A stretch of 64,000 nucleotides of DNA, taken from assembly GCF_001429545.1 (NCBI RefSeq), contig NZ_LMSP01000045.1, forward strand, positions 125,731 through 189,730. The letters run 5' to 3'. The notes under the pieces are model-generated. The model had not been told where the DNA came from and did no database searches. It saw only the letters and a list, made by a program, of their open reading frames with translations. Both the position numbers and the translations under genes were made by a program. Shown here piece after piece: positions 42,651 to 50,906 of the stretch (position 1 is its first letter; each line of letters begins with the position of its first letter). Source of the DNA: Paenibacillus sp. Soil787. Lineage in GTDB: Bacteria; Bacillota; Bacilli; Paenibacillales; NBRC-103111.

Positions 42651-43291
42651 TGCTTTCTTATTATCATTTGGAAACACTGCTGCCCAGGTTGTTCGCTTTT
42701 CTAATCGCAATGACGCTGCACGATGCGGCTCATGCGGGGGTAGCTTGGCTGCTCGGAGATCGTACAGCTCGAGAAAGCAAACGGTTATCGCTAAACCCCT
42801 TGGCACATCTAGATGCCTTGGGGCTAGCTATGATCGTCTTCGGTCCATATGGCTGGTCAAAGAGATTACCGGTAGATGAATCACGATTTAAGAAGAGACC
42901 GAGGCTTTCCCACACACTTGTCTATTTAGCGGGACCTTTTACGAATTTACTGCTCGTTTTGTTCTTCTGGTGGCTCTATTTCTTTCTTCCGGCTTTGGCA
43001 GGAGGAGGGACAGAATCCATTGCCGTTGAACAGTGGCGAGTCTATTTGCAGTACTGTGTCATCGTCAATTTAATGATTTGCCTAATACATATGCTGCCCC
43101 TTTATCCGCTCGACGGATGGTTTATTTTGAAAGGACTTGTTGCTTCCCGCAAGCAAGGATGGTTTGCACGTAATCAACGCTATGCACTTATTTTAGTTAT
43201 TGTTTTACTAGTTACACCAGTTGGTCAATGGGCACTCGGACATATTTATCCGTTTGCCGCGCAGTTTGTTATGAATCTATTTTCACTATGA
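42650..43291 (+). CDS. Site-2 protease family membrane protein with HDxxH instead of HExxH
   Basis: A 213-residue M50-like membrane protein with about five hydrophobic segments. The zinc motif, normally HExxH, reads H24-D-A-A-H28 (MTLHDAAHAGVAW), followed by LSLNPLAHLDALGL and the second conserved PLYPLDGW (about residue 152), which supplies the third metal ligand. The Glu-to-Asp change at the catalytic base position could alter activity. Its start overlaps the ribH stop, so it is translationally coupled to the rib operon, and scpA follows after 14 bases. Confidence 0.8.
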   Translation: MLSYYHLETLLPRLFAFLIAMTLHDAAHAGVAWLLGDRTARESKRLSLNPLAHLDALGLAMIVFGPYGWSKRLPVDESRFKKRPRLSHTLVYLAGPFTNLLLVLFFWWLYFFLPALAGGGTESIAVEQWRVYLQYCVIVNLMICLIHMLPLYPLDGWFILKGLVASRKQGWFARNQRYALILVIVLLVTPVGQWALGHIYPFAAQFVMNLFSL

Positions 43292-43305
43292 CAAGGGGGA
43301 ACGAA

Positions 43306-44097
43306 ATGAAAGTAACCTATAAGTTAGAAGCATTTGAAGGCCCCCTTGATCTATTACTTCATCTTATCGATAAAAATGAACTCGACATTTATAATATTCC
43401 GATCAAAGAAATAACAGATCAGTACTTGGGTTATGTTCAAGCTATGCATGAATTGGAGCTGGATATTACGAGCGAATTTCTTGTGATGGCAGCAACACTT
43501 CTCTCTATCAAGAGCAAAATGCTATTACCTAAGCCGCCCGTTATTGAATTTGATGAATATTTTGATGATATGGACGACTCTCTAGATCCTCGCGCAGAAC
43601 TTGTTGCGAAGCTAATTGAATATCGTAAGTACAAATCAATTGCCGATATGCTTAGGGATAAAGAAGTAGAACGCAGTCTCGTGTACACGCGAGAACCAGA
43701 GGATTTGACATCATACCTGCCTGACATTCAGGAGAACCCTGTTGAGGGGCTTGATGTCGCAGATCTATTGTTTGCCTTTCAGAGAACGTTAAGGAAGCTG
43801 GCTAACCGCAATGTGGTTACGAGAATACGCAGAGATGAAATTTCCGTTAAAGATCGTATCCGCGAAGTTATTGACTTACTTAAGTTCAAAGGCGGTAAGC
43901 TGCTTTTCTCAAAGCTATTTGATTACGAAATGACACGTGAAGAAATTGTTGTGACTTTCTTAGCGATTCTCGAATTAATGAAAATGAAAAAAGTTATTTG
44001 TTATCAATACAAGCTATTTGAAGACATCGTCATCCAAGCGAAAGAGGAGGTTTCTGACATTGACACTCAATTTCCAACAGATGAAATCAATTATTGA
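43306..44097 (+). CDS. scpA: Segregation and condensation protein A
   Basis: A 263-residue kleisin that bridges the SMC dimer. It starts TYKLEAFEGPLDLLLHLIDK, includes YNIPIKEITDQYLGYV, the FLVMAATLLSIKSKMLLP segment and a C-terminal winged-helix part (MTREEIVVTFLAILELMKMK). AAGGGGGAACGAA precedes the ATG at 43306; the longer frame reads into the upstream membrane protein gene. It overlaps scpB by 38 bases. Confidence 0.93.
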   Translation: MKVTYKLEAFEGPLDLLLHLIDKNELDIYNIPIKEITDQYLGYVQAMHELELDITSEFLVMAATLLSIKSKMLLPKPPVIEFDEYFDDMDDSLDPRAELVAKLIEYRKYKSIADMLRDKEVERSLVYTREPEDLTSYLPDIQENPVEGLDVADLLFAFQRTLRKLANRNVVTRIRRDEISVKDRIREVIDLLKFKGGKLLFSKLFDYEMTREEIVVTFLAILELMKMKKVICYQYKLFEDIVIQAKEEVSDIDTQFPTDEINY

Positions 44098-44683
44098 AGG
44101 ACTGCTCTTTGCCTCTGGCGACGAAGGATTGGATGCCAAGCAATTAGCTGAAGTCATGGAGCTTGATCTTTATTTGGTTCGTGATCTGCTCAAAGATATG
44201 AGAACGGAGTTCAAACGAAAGGGTCGCGGCATTCAGATTGTGGAGGTAGCTGGGGCGTATCAGTTAACGACCTTAGCTGAGCATGCGCCTTATTTTGAAC
44301 GTCTTGCTTATTCACCATCGCGATCATCCCTATCGCAAGCCGCGTTAGAGACTTTATCCATCGTCGCTTATAAACAGCCAATTACAAGAGTTGAAATTGA
44401 GGAGATTCGCGGCGTGAAATGCGACCGGGCCTTGGCAACCTTAACCGGCAAAGATTTAATAACGGAAGTCGGACGCGCTGATGCGGTAGGTAGACCGATT
44501 TTGTACGGAACCTCTAAGCAATTTCTAGAATATTTCGGTCTTAGTTCGATTACGGAACTGCCGGATTCGGCAAGCTTCCAAGGGAATTTCGACTTGGAAG
44601 AAGAGACGCGTCTATTATTCGACCGAATAGGCGGGGATCAGAAGCAAATTACTCTTGATGATGTAAGTGATGAAACTGAATAA
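44060..44683 (+). CDS. scpB: Segregation and condensation protein B
   Basis: A 207-residue winged-helix protein that completes the SMC-ScpAB complex. Typical sequence is MKSIIEGLLFASGDEGLDAK, ALETLSIVAYKQPITRVEIE, EIRGVKCDRALATL and GRPILYGTSKQFLEYFGL. The TTG at 44060 is eight bases from GAGGAGG; the longer frame lies within scpA. A terminator follows. Confidence 0.92.
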   Translation: MTLNFQQMKSIIEGLLFASGDEGLDAKQLAEVMELDLYLVRDLLKDMRTEFKRKGRGIQIVEVAGAYQLTTLAEHAPYFERLAYSPSRSSLSQAALETLSIVAYKQPITRVEIEEIRGVKCDRALATLTGKDLITEVGRADAVGRPILYGTSKQFLEYFGLSSITELPDSASFQGNFDLEEETRLLFDRIGGDQKQITLDDVSDETE

Positions 44684-44719
44684 TACACATGCATTTCATT
44701 TCCTTTTTAGGGTCATACT

Positions 44720-44764
44720 AACTCCACCTACGAGAAGATTTTTTCTTGCAGGCGGAGTTTTTTG
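44720..44764 (+). terminator. Rho-independent terminator of the scpAB operon
   Basis: AACTCCACCT and AGGCGGAGTT form a ten-base stem with one G-U-type pair around a 20-base loop, followed by TTTTTTG. Confidence 0.75.
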
Positions 44765-44766
44765 TT

Positions 44767-44848
44767 AAGCGGAGAGACTTTGAGCGTAGCTCAAAGATCC
44801 CAAAGCGGAGAGACTTTGAGCGTAGCTCAAAGATCCCTATATTAGGAG
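44767..44848 (+). repeat. Two tandem palindromic SD-linked cassettes, family B, copies 1-2
   Basis: A 36-base unit starting AAGCGGAGAGACTTTGAGC occurs at 44767 and 44803. Each holds the palindrome CTTTGAGC, loop GTA, GCTCAAAG, then AGATCCC. The second copy runs into TATATTAGGAGG, the ribosome-binding site of the DUF2953 gene. The same unit, including CCCTATATTAGGAGG, occurs in front of the ArsB-like gene. Confidence 0.9.
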
Positions 44849-44857
44849 GGATTCTAG

Positions 44858-45559
44858 TTGTTGTGGCTGGGAATTGTCATTCTTTTTATCATTTTTGCGA
44901 TCGTGGTTTTCTTATTCAGTTTCATTCGTGGAGAGTTCAACTTCACTCGAGTGAAGGACAACGATACGTTATCCGTGGAAATGCGGGCGTTATTTGGGCT
45001 TATACGCTATCGTTACGTCATTCCAATCATACAATTCAAAAGCTTAACGAAGGGGATTATGATAAAATCGGAAACCGTCACCAAATCCAGTTCCGAACTT
45101 AAAGATGAAACCAAGGATCATATCACGAAAGATAAAATAATTAACATATACAAAGAAGCAAAGGTAGCACTTGTACATACATTAAACTTTAACGATTGGA
45201 TGAAGCAGACATTAGCGAAAGTAGAGTGTACCGATTTGAAATGGATAACTCACATAGGTGTAGGTGATGCTCCTGAAACAGCGATTACATCAGGAGCAAT
45301 ATGGGGAATCAAATCTTCGCTGCTTGGCTTTTCCATTCGCTATGTGAACCTAAAGGCACAACCGCACATCGATGTTATACCGCAATATAATGAGAAGCAT
45401 TTTTCAACCGATTTTCGTTTTGCAGGACGTATTCGCGTATGGTTTATTGTAGTTGCAGCAATTCGTTTGATTAGCAGAGCGGCCAAAGTAAAAGGTGGTA
45501 TTCGTACATGGATTCAAATCGTTATGAAGACAAGGGCACGAGTTAAAACGGCTTCTTGA
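44858..45559 (+). CDS. ytfI: DUF2953 family membrane protein (YtfI-like)
   Basis: The 233-residue protein has one N-terminal membrane segment (WLGIVILFIIFAIVVFLFSF, residues 3-22) and a soluble DUF2953 domain containing RALFGLIRYRYVIP and the hallmark IGVGDAPETAITSGAIWGI. The function is unknown. Paired with ytfJ, as in B. subtilis, where both are linked to sporulation. Two consecutive TTG codons (44858, 44861) follow TTAGGAGGG; the first is used. Confidence 0.8.
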   Translation: MLWLGIVILFIIFAIVVFLFSFIRGEFNFTRVKDNDTLSVEMRALFGLIRYRYVIPIIQFKSLTKGIMIKSETVTKSSSELKDETKDHITKDKIINIYKEAKVALVHTLNFNDWMKQTLAKVECTDLKWITHIGVGDAPETAITSGAIWGIKSSLLGFSIRYVNLKAQPHIDVIPQYNEKHFSTDFRFAGRIRVWFIVVAAIRLISRAAKVKGGIRTWIQIVMKTRARVKTAS

Positions 45560-45671
45560 AGTGTACATAACGATAATCCACTAAGGGCATTCTATAAATG
45601 AACCATTATTGCTTTTTGACGTTTGTGCTTCCAGGTTTATCTGGCTAAAAATTCTAAGGAGGAATACGATC

Positions 45672-46169
45672 ATGTCCGAACACCCGATTCAAGGCCTCAT
45701 GAAAGTCGCCATGGAAAATATTAAAGAAATGGTCGACGTTAACACGATTGTCGGTGATCCTGTTGAAACGCCGGACGGTAGTGTTATTATGCCGATATCC
45801 AAAGTAGGTTTCGGTTTTGCTGCGGGCGGCAGCGAATTCGTGACAGATTCTGAAATTGAAATCGAAGGCGGCTTAGCAGGTAGAAGCGATGCGCTGAATG
45901 CGAAGGTTGCTCTTCCCTTCGGCGGCGGCAGCGGCGGCGGGGTTTCCATTACACCAATTGCTTTCCTCGTCGTAGGTAAGAATGGCGTGAAGGTTGTTCC
46001 ACTGGACAATCAAACACATATTCTTGAGCGCCTTATTGATTCCGCTCCGCAAGTGGTGGACAAAATCCAAAGCATGATCAAAGGCTTTGGAGCAAAGACA
46101 CCTGCCAGCACTATAGGTGCGAACGGAACGAATGTAACCAATATCGAGAATCAAAATTTCATAGTGTAG
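45672..46169 (+). CDS. ytfJ: Spore protein YtfJ/GerW
   Basis: A 165-residue protein of the GerW/YtfJ family, needed in Bacillus for normal cortex breakdown and germination. It begins MSEHPIQGLMKVAMENIKEM, contains IVGDPVETPDGSVIMPISKV, a Gly-rich turn (FGGGSGGGVSITPIAFLVV) and NGVKVVPLDN. AAGGAGG precedes the ATG at 45672. It is followed by a hairpin terminator. Confidence 0.88.
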   Translation: MSEHPIQGLMKVAMENIKEMVDVNTIVGDPVETPDGSVIMPISKVGFGFAAGGSEFVTDSEIEIEGGLAGRSDALNAKVALPFGGGSGGGVSITPIAFLVVGKNGVKVVPLDNQTHILERLIDSAPQVVDKIQSMIKGFGAKTPASTIGANGTNVTNIENQNFIV

Positions 46170-46187
46170 CTGATTGGTCTTTGTTTG

Positions 46188-46214
46188 AGCTGTCCTTTGG
46201 GGACAGCTTTTTTT
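46188..46214 (+). terminator. Rho-independent terminator of ytfJ
   Basis: AGCTGTCC, loop TTTGG and GGACAGCT form a perfect eight-base stem followed by TTTTTT. Confidence 0.85.
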
Positions 46215-46215
46215 G

Positions 46216-46758
46216 TTGCAGCTCGCCTAGCCAAGTTAGGTTCAACTTAATGATGGAAGTTCAATCGAGGTAAGAGCCAAGTCGCCTCGTAGCTACTTGT
46301 TCAAGCAAGTCGAGGAGGTGCTAGAGGGATGGGTGTGAGGGTGGAAAGGCGCTTTACGGTGGGCCGACTTTGAAGTCGTGTTTATACCGCATCTGCCCTG
46401 ACGGTTTTTCTTAAGTGGCAACTCCAAATTTAATGTTTGAGAGCGACTCCCTTCCCCAAGTCTGTGCTGTGGGTCCCCCCTACTTTATGGAGTACCTTTC
46501 TCCCTTCATTGTTGCATCATGTACATCATATACAACAATTTGATCCTACACAGGCCAATTGGCAATAAAAGGGCTCGAAATGTTGTACAAACTGCAACTT
46601 CAAGTTGCAAAATAGCCTTTGAGAGTGTGGATTGTTGCAGAAAATACAACATTTGTTAACGACAGCGACTCATTTACATGTATTAGCCACTGTGTTGTTG
46701 TCAGAGAGAGGCTAGGAAACCGACTTTTGCGTCCATTTTCTTTACACCTGCTTTTTCC
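46216..46758. other. Unassigned intergenic region, possible structured RNA or decayed sequence
   Basis: No gene is supported on either strand over about 540 bases between two convergent genes. It contains a nested hairpin near 46284-46315 (CCTCG...CGAGG with ACTTG...CAAGT inside), a perfect TGCAACTT/AAGTTGCA hairpin near 46592-46608, and recurring TTGTTG...ACAAC arms near 46508-46540, 46579-46596 and 46631-46653. Base composition is uneven, G-rich near 46320-46360. It matches none of the RNase P, tmRNA, SRP or T-box signatures that I can recall. Confidence 0.35.
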
Positions 46759-46759
46759 C

Positions 46760-48055
46760 CTAAAGTAGAAAACGTAGGTATATATATACATGGGCCAATG
46801 CCAAAGACACAAGGGTTATTGGAGCCCCCACTTTCAGAAATTCCAAATAACTGAAGCCTTTGCCCTCTTTGGCCGCGAGTCCGGCAACGATAACATTGGC
46901 GGAAGCGCCGATAATTGTGCCATTTCCTCCTAAACAAGCCCCTAAAGCAAGCGACCACCAAAGGATATTGATCGGCTCTGAATCAACGGCAAGTCCAAGC
47001 CCCTCAGCCATGTCTTTAATTAAGGGAATCATCGTAGCAACGAATGGAATATTATCGATGGTTGCTGATGCAAGACCTGAACCCCATAGAATCAATAATG
47101 AAGCGGTGGTGATGTTTCCTTCTGTCACATCTAGAGCTTTCATCGCTAGCGTTTTTATCAATCCAACCTCTTGTAATCCTCCGACTAAACTAAAAAGGCC
47201 AGCAAAGAAGAAAATCGTTACCCATTCAATGGAATCAAAAGCTTTTTCGACATCGTGTTCCTTAAGACCGAAAAGCATGAGCAAAATAGCACCGGTTATC
47301 GCGATAACGGCAGCATCAACATGAATAATAGCATGAAGCATAAATCCGATAATAGTCAGGGATAAAATAAATAAAGATTTTTTCATGAGCAGCTTATCCT
47401 TGATATAATCGCGCTCATTCAGCTCTAAGAGTTTAGATTGCAGAGCAGGATTAGGCCGCAGCTGTTTTCTATACATCATATACAACATGAAAAGGGCAAC
47501 ACCGAAAATAAGGATCGTAATAGGCGCTAGATTAACCAGGAAGGCATTAAAAGTTAAATGCGGATTAGCAGATCCAATCATGATGTTGGGAGGATCACCA
47601 ATCAGTGTTGCAGTACCTCCTATATTGGACGCAATGATTTCAGACATCAAGAAAGGGACTGGATTAATTTCCAGTATCCGAGTAATCGCAATGGTGACAG
47701 GAACGACCAATAAGACGGTAGTCACGTTATCCAAAAGGGCTGAGCCAATAGCAGTTAAAACGGACAATACGAGTAAAATCCGCAGGGGATCTCCTTTAAC
47801 GGCTTTCGCGGCGCGGATGGCAACGTACTGAAATACACCCGTTTGATTCGTTATTCCTACGAGAATCATCATGCCAATTAGAAGCGTGATGGTCTCCCAT
47901 TCAATATACTGTTGAAACACTTTGTGCACATCTAAAATACCGGCAAATACCATGATCACAGCACCGAGTAAGGCGATGACCGCGCGATTGACTTTCTCAG
48001 AAATAATGAGCGTATAAGTCACGACAAAAATAAGTAAGGCAACCCAAGTTAGCAT
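46760..48055 (-). CDS. ArsB/NhaD-type ion transporter
   Basis: A 431-residue polytopic membrane protein of the ion transporter superfamily (SLC13, ArsB, NhaD, P-protein type). About eleven to twelve hydrophobic segments are visible, with the family blocks LLDNVTTVLLVVPVTIAITR, IASNIGGTATLIGDPPNIMI and the repeat-related ATIDNIPFVATMIPL and GGNGTIIGASANVIVAGLA. The substrate (arsenite, sodium/proton or an organic anion) is unknown; no arsenic genes are adjacent. TTAGGAGG, delivered with a family B cassette, precedes the ATG. Confidence 0.85.
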   Translation of the reverse strand: MLTWVALLIFVVTYTLIISEKVNRAVIALLGAVIMVFAGILDVHKVFQQYIEWETITLLIGMMILVGITNQTGVFQYVAIRAAKAVKGDPLRILLVLSVLTAIGSALLDNVTTVLLVVPVTIAITRILEINPVPFLMSEIIASNIGGTATLIGDPPNIMIGSANPHLTFNAFLVNLAPITILIFGVALFMLYMMYRKQLRPNPALQSKLLELNERDYIKDKLLMKKSLFILSLTIIGFMLHAIIHVDAAVIAITGAILLMLFGLKEHDVEKAFDSIEWVTIFFFAGLFSLVGGLQEVGLIKTLAMKALDVTEGNITTASLLILWGSGLASATIDNIPFVATMIPLIKDMAEGLGLAVDSEPINILWWSLALGACLGGNGTIIGASANVIVAGLAAKEGKGFSYLEFLKVGAPITLVSLALAHVYIYLRFLL

Positions 48056-48061
48056 GTTTTC

Positions 48062-48107
48062 CTCCTAATATAGGGATCTTTGAGCTATGCTCAAAGTCTC
48101 TCCGCTT
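48062..48107 (-). repeat. Palindromic SD-linked cassette, family B, copy 3
   Basis: On the minus strand AAGCGGAGAGACTTTGAGC, loop AT, AGCTCAAAG and ATCCCTATATTAGGAGG are read before the ArsB-like gene. Apart from the loop (GCATAGC versus GCGTAGC) it is identical to the copy before the DUF2953 gene, including the SD. A small AAGCTAAAGCTT palindrome lies just upstream. Confidence 0.9.
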
Positions 48108-48164
48108 GTAAGCTTTAGCTTGACTGACTTTGTAATTAAAAATTATTGTGTCCATATTCGAGGA

Positions 48165-48205
48165 GAACCCAAAAAAACGCAAAAAGAAGCCTGCAGTGGC
48201 AGGCT
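48165..48205 (-). terminator. Possible terminator or leader hairpin on the minus strand
   Basis: AGCCTG and CAGGCT (48188-48205) form a six-base stem; read on the minus strand it is followed by TTCTTTTTGCGTTTTTTT. It could stop leftward transcription before the ArsB-like gene or act as an attenuator. The rest of the 48056-48363 gap holds cassette B copy 3 and the dacB promoter. Confidence 0.35.
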
Positions 48206-48279
48206 CCTCCGGTGATCTCCATTTTCAATTATTTCTCATTATACGGACTGATTTCTGTTTTGTAAATACGAAGACTTGG

Positions 48280-48307
48280 ACATATCCCCATTCCATAAGC
48301 ATATACT
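48280..48307 (+). promoter_or_regulatory. Putative sigma-E promoter of dacB
   Basis: ACATATC (48280-48286) and CATATACT (48300-48307) are 13 bases apart, each close to the mother-cell sigma-E pattern. The dacB-spmA-spmB operon is sigma-E dependent in B. subtilis. Confidence 0.5.
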
Positions 48308-48363
48308 TGTACAAAGTTTTGGCTAGTTAATAGGTACAAGTTCTTTTGCGTAGGGGGAAACCG

Positions 48364-49557
48364 ATGAAGAAAAGAGTCAGATTTATCCTATTATGGAGCG
48401 CGATCATTAGTATACTAGGGGTGCCATTTGGACAAGTGGAGGCAGCGCCGCCTGGCATCCATACGAATGCTGTGGGTGCTTCCCTTATTGATGTGGAGTC
48501 AGGCCGTATCCTCTATAGTGAAAAAGGGGACACGCCTATGCGAATAGCCAGTTTGACCAAAATCATGACCGCAATCATTGCGATTGAACAAGGTAAATTG
48601 ACGGATAAAGTCAAAGTTAGTAAAAATGCGTTCGGCAAAGAAGGTTCTTCCATTTATCTCAAACTTGGCGAAGAAATGCGGCTTCACGATATGCTGTTTG
48701 GTCTGATGATGCGCTCTGGAAATGATGCAGCCACCGCTATTGCTGAGCATATAGGAGGAAGTGTGGAAGGCTTCGTCTATTTGATGAATGAAAAGGCGAA
48801 GATGCTCGGTATGGAACATACGCATTTCACGAATCCATCGGGCCTCGATGAAGGAGATGGTCATCGCTCCAGTCCGAACGATATGGCTAAGCTGACAGCT
48901 TATGCGCTAAAAAATACGGTATTTCAAGACATTGTTTCCACGAAAATCAAGAAAGTACCGAATCCGAATGAAGCTTGGGATTATTCGTGGCTTAATAAAA
49001 ATAAGATGCTGTCTCTCTTTGAAGGAGCTGACGGTGTGAAAACGGGCTATACGAAGCTTGCCAAGCGCTGTTTGGTCTCATCAGCAACTAGAGACGGCCA
49101 GCATCTCGCCGTTGTTACGCTCAATGATCCGGATGATTGGGGTGATCATGCTCGGTTACTTCAATATGGCTTTAAATATTATCCGTTACAAACGATTGTC
49201 AAAAAGGGCGATGCCGTGGAGGGCACTCCATGGGTCGTGGGGAGGACGTTCTCCTATCCATTAGCTGAAGGTGAAGCAGCCCAACTGACTCGGAAAGTTG
49301 CATTAGTCGATCCTGCTTCTATGGAATACCGGTTAGCAGAACGAGGGACGCTGCAATTTTCACTCAACCAGAAGTCCATTCAAACAGTACCCATCTATGA
49401 TTCAACAAGTCCGTTACTGCAAACGACCAGTCAGTCTACTTTCTCTTTTAAAGAAGGTACTGCGTATCAAGAAACATGGCTTTCGCACTATGGATATATT
49501 TGCAGATTGTTAGTACAGAGCCTGTTCACAGTCTCGGAATCACAATGGGCGGATTAA
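48364..49557 (+). CDS. dacB: D-alanyl-D-alanine carboxypeptidase DacB (sporulation)
   Basis: A 397-residue S11-family penicillin-binding protein with a signal peptide ending near VEAAPP (about residue 28). Active-site motifs are S63-x-x-K66 (IASLTKIM), SGND and KTGYT. A beta domain follows, with a hydrophobic C-terminal stretch that may anchor it. In Bacillus, DacB regulates cortex cross-linking during spore maturation. AGGGGG lies six bases upstream of the ATG. It is the first gene of the dacB-spmA-spmB cluster. Confidence 0.9.
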   Translation: MKKRVRFILLWSAIISILGVPFGQVEAAPPGIHTNAVGASLIDVESGRILYSEKGDTPMRIASLTKIMTAIIAIEQGKLTDKVKVSKNAFGKEGSSIYLKLGEEMRLHDMLFGLMMRSGNDAATAIAEHIGGSVEGFVYLMNEKAKMLGMEHTHFTNPSGLDEGDGHRSSPNDMAKLTAYALKNTVFQDIVSTKIKKVPNPNEAWDYSWLNKNKMLSLFEGADGVKTGYTKLAKRCLVSSATRDGQHLAVVTLNDPDDWGDHARLLQYGFKYYPLQTIVKKGDAVEGTPWVVGRTFSYPLAEGEAAQLTRKVALVDPASMEYRLAERGTLQFSLNQKSIQTVPIYDSTSPLLQTTSQSTFSFKEGTAYQETWLSHYGYICRLLVQSLFTVSESQWAD

Positions 49558-49569
49558 ACAAAACGTAAT

Positions 49570-49650
49570 CTTACGATGCTAGTTTTGCTGAAGCAAAACT
49601 CTAAGTTATGCTTACGATGCCAGTTTTGCTAAAGCAAAACTCTTAGGAGG
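49570..49650 (+). repeat. Two tandem palindromic SD-linked cassettes, family A, copy 5
   Basis: Units of 41 bases start at 49570 and 49611 with CTTACGATGC. The palindromes are AGTTTTGCTGAAGCAAAACT and AGTTTTGCTAAAGCAAAACT, differing only in the loop. The second continues into CTTAGGAGG, the ribosome-binding site of spmA, while the first ends CTAAGTTATG without an SD. Confidence 0.9.
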
Positions 49651-49659
49651 CCATTCGGT

Positions 49660-50259
49660 ATGGTGAATTGGATTTGGCTGTTTTTCATTGTCGTTGGATT
49701 CGGCGTGGCGGCAATGAATGGGAATATTGAGACTGTCACACAGGCAGCTTTCGATGGTGCTAAGAGTGGTGTAACGGTCTGCTTTGGATTAATTAGTGTT
49801 CTGGTCTTTTGGATGGGAATGATGCGAATAGCCGAGGATGCTGGTCTTCTTAGCAAACTTGCGAGATTATTGCAGCCGGCGGTTCGTTTCTTATTCCCTA
49901 GTGTTCCTAAGAATCACCCGGCCATTGGCTACATTATGTCCAACATGAGTGCCAATATTCTTGGTCTCGGGAACGCGGCTACACCTATGGGAATTAAGGC
50001 GATGCAGGAGCTGCAAAAGTTGAATCCCGATAAAGACACAGCTAGCACCGCTATGTGTACGCTTTTAGCACTTAACACGTCAAGCATTACACTTATTCCG
50101 ACGACGCTAATAGCTATTCGGATGAATTACAATTCTTTAAATCCTGCGGAAATCGTCGGCACCACGCTCATTGCTACTATCATTTCGACGGCCGCAGCTA
50201 TCTTTGTGGATCGATGGTATCGAAGGTCACGCTCCCCCATCCCTCCTTTGAAAGGATGA
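49660..50259 (+). CDS. spmA: Spore maturation protein A
   Basis: A 199-residue membrane protein with a nucleoside-transporter gate domain, involved in spore core dehydration. It begins WIWLFFIVVGFGVAAMNGNI, with IMSNMSANILGLGNAATPMG in the middle and LLALNTSSITLIPTTLIAIR near residue 130. AGGAGG is nine bases from the ATG. spmB follows after six bases. Confidence 0.92.
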   Translation: MVNWIWLFFIVVGFGVAAMNGNIETVTQAAFDGAKSGVTVCFGLISVLVFWMGMMRIAEDAGLLSKLARLLQPAVRFLFPSVPKNHPAIGYIMSNMSANILGLGNAATPMGIKAMQELQKLNPDKDTASTAMCTLLALNTSSITLIPTTLIAIRMNYNSLNPAEIVGTTLIATIISTAAAIFVDRWYRRSRSPIPPLKG

Positions 50260-50265
50260 TTACGA

Positions 50266-50799
50266 ATGTATGCCTTCGTTTCGCTCATTTCTTCATGGGC
50301 AATCCCAATCATGATCGTCTTCATTCCTTTATACGCGGCCTATCGAAAGGTTCCGGTTTATGAATCGTTTGTTGACGGAGCCAAAGAGGGCTTTGATACA
50401 GCTATCAAAATCATTCCCCATTTAGTCGGCATGATGGTAGCCATATCAGTCTTCCGTGCCTCCGGTGCGATGGATTTATTAATCGGCTGGATGCGTCCAT
50501 TCTTTGAAAGCATCGGGGTTCCAACCGAAGTGCTGCCATTGGCGATTCTGCGTCCGATTACTGGAGCGGGTTCACTAGCTTTTACAACGGATCTTATCGA
50601 GCAGTTTGGCCCAGATTCCATGATTGGGCGGATTGCTTCGACGGTTCAAGGGAGTACAGATACGACTTTATATGTGATTACGGTATATTTCGGCGCTATC
50701 GGCATTCGGAAGGCAGGTTATGCGCTAAAAGTAGGACTTATTTCTGATTTGGTCGGCTTTGTAGCTTCCATCATCATTTGCTTTTTGGTATTCACTTAG
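50266..50799 (+). CDS. spmB: Spore maturation protein B
   Basis: A 177-residue partner of SpmA with the same gate-type fold. It has VPVYESFVDGAKEGFDTAI, the RPITGAGSLAFTTDLIEQFG motif and TVQGSTDTTLYVITVYFGAIG. GGATGATTACG lies before the ATG. It ends the dacB-spmA-spmB operon. Confidence 0.92.
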   Translation: MYAFVSLISSWAIPIMIVFIPLYAAYRKVPVYESFVDGAKEGFDTAIKIIPHLVGMMVAISVFRASGAMDLLIGWMRPFFESIGVPTEVLPLAILRPITGAGSLAFTTDLIEQFGPDSMIGRIASTVQGSTDTTLYVITVYFGAIGIRKAGYALKVGLISDLVGFVASIIICFLVFT

Positions 50800-50906
50800 A
50801 AGGATTGTTCTAATGCTTCTTGCGAACATCTAACAAGCTCAATATCTCTTCGCTCTTGAGATTTACATGGAACTCCGTTATCATTAGCTTGAGGTGAAAG
50901 CGGATC

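Noticed and set aside
44746-45102. Open frame sharing the peptide RRDFE-SSKIPILGG with another frame at 47997-48182
   Set aside because: The shared peptide is only the translation of the family B DNA repeat in both places; the DUF2953 gene and the transporter leader explain the regions better.
46320-46400. GGGTGG-containing stretch considered as a T-box or RNase P fragment
   Set aside because: The T-box core AGGGTGGNACCGCG is incomplete, no Stem I elements or downstream gene fit, and the RNase P helices are missing.
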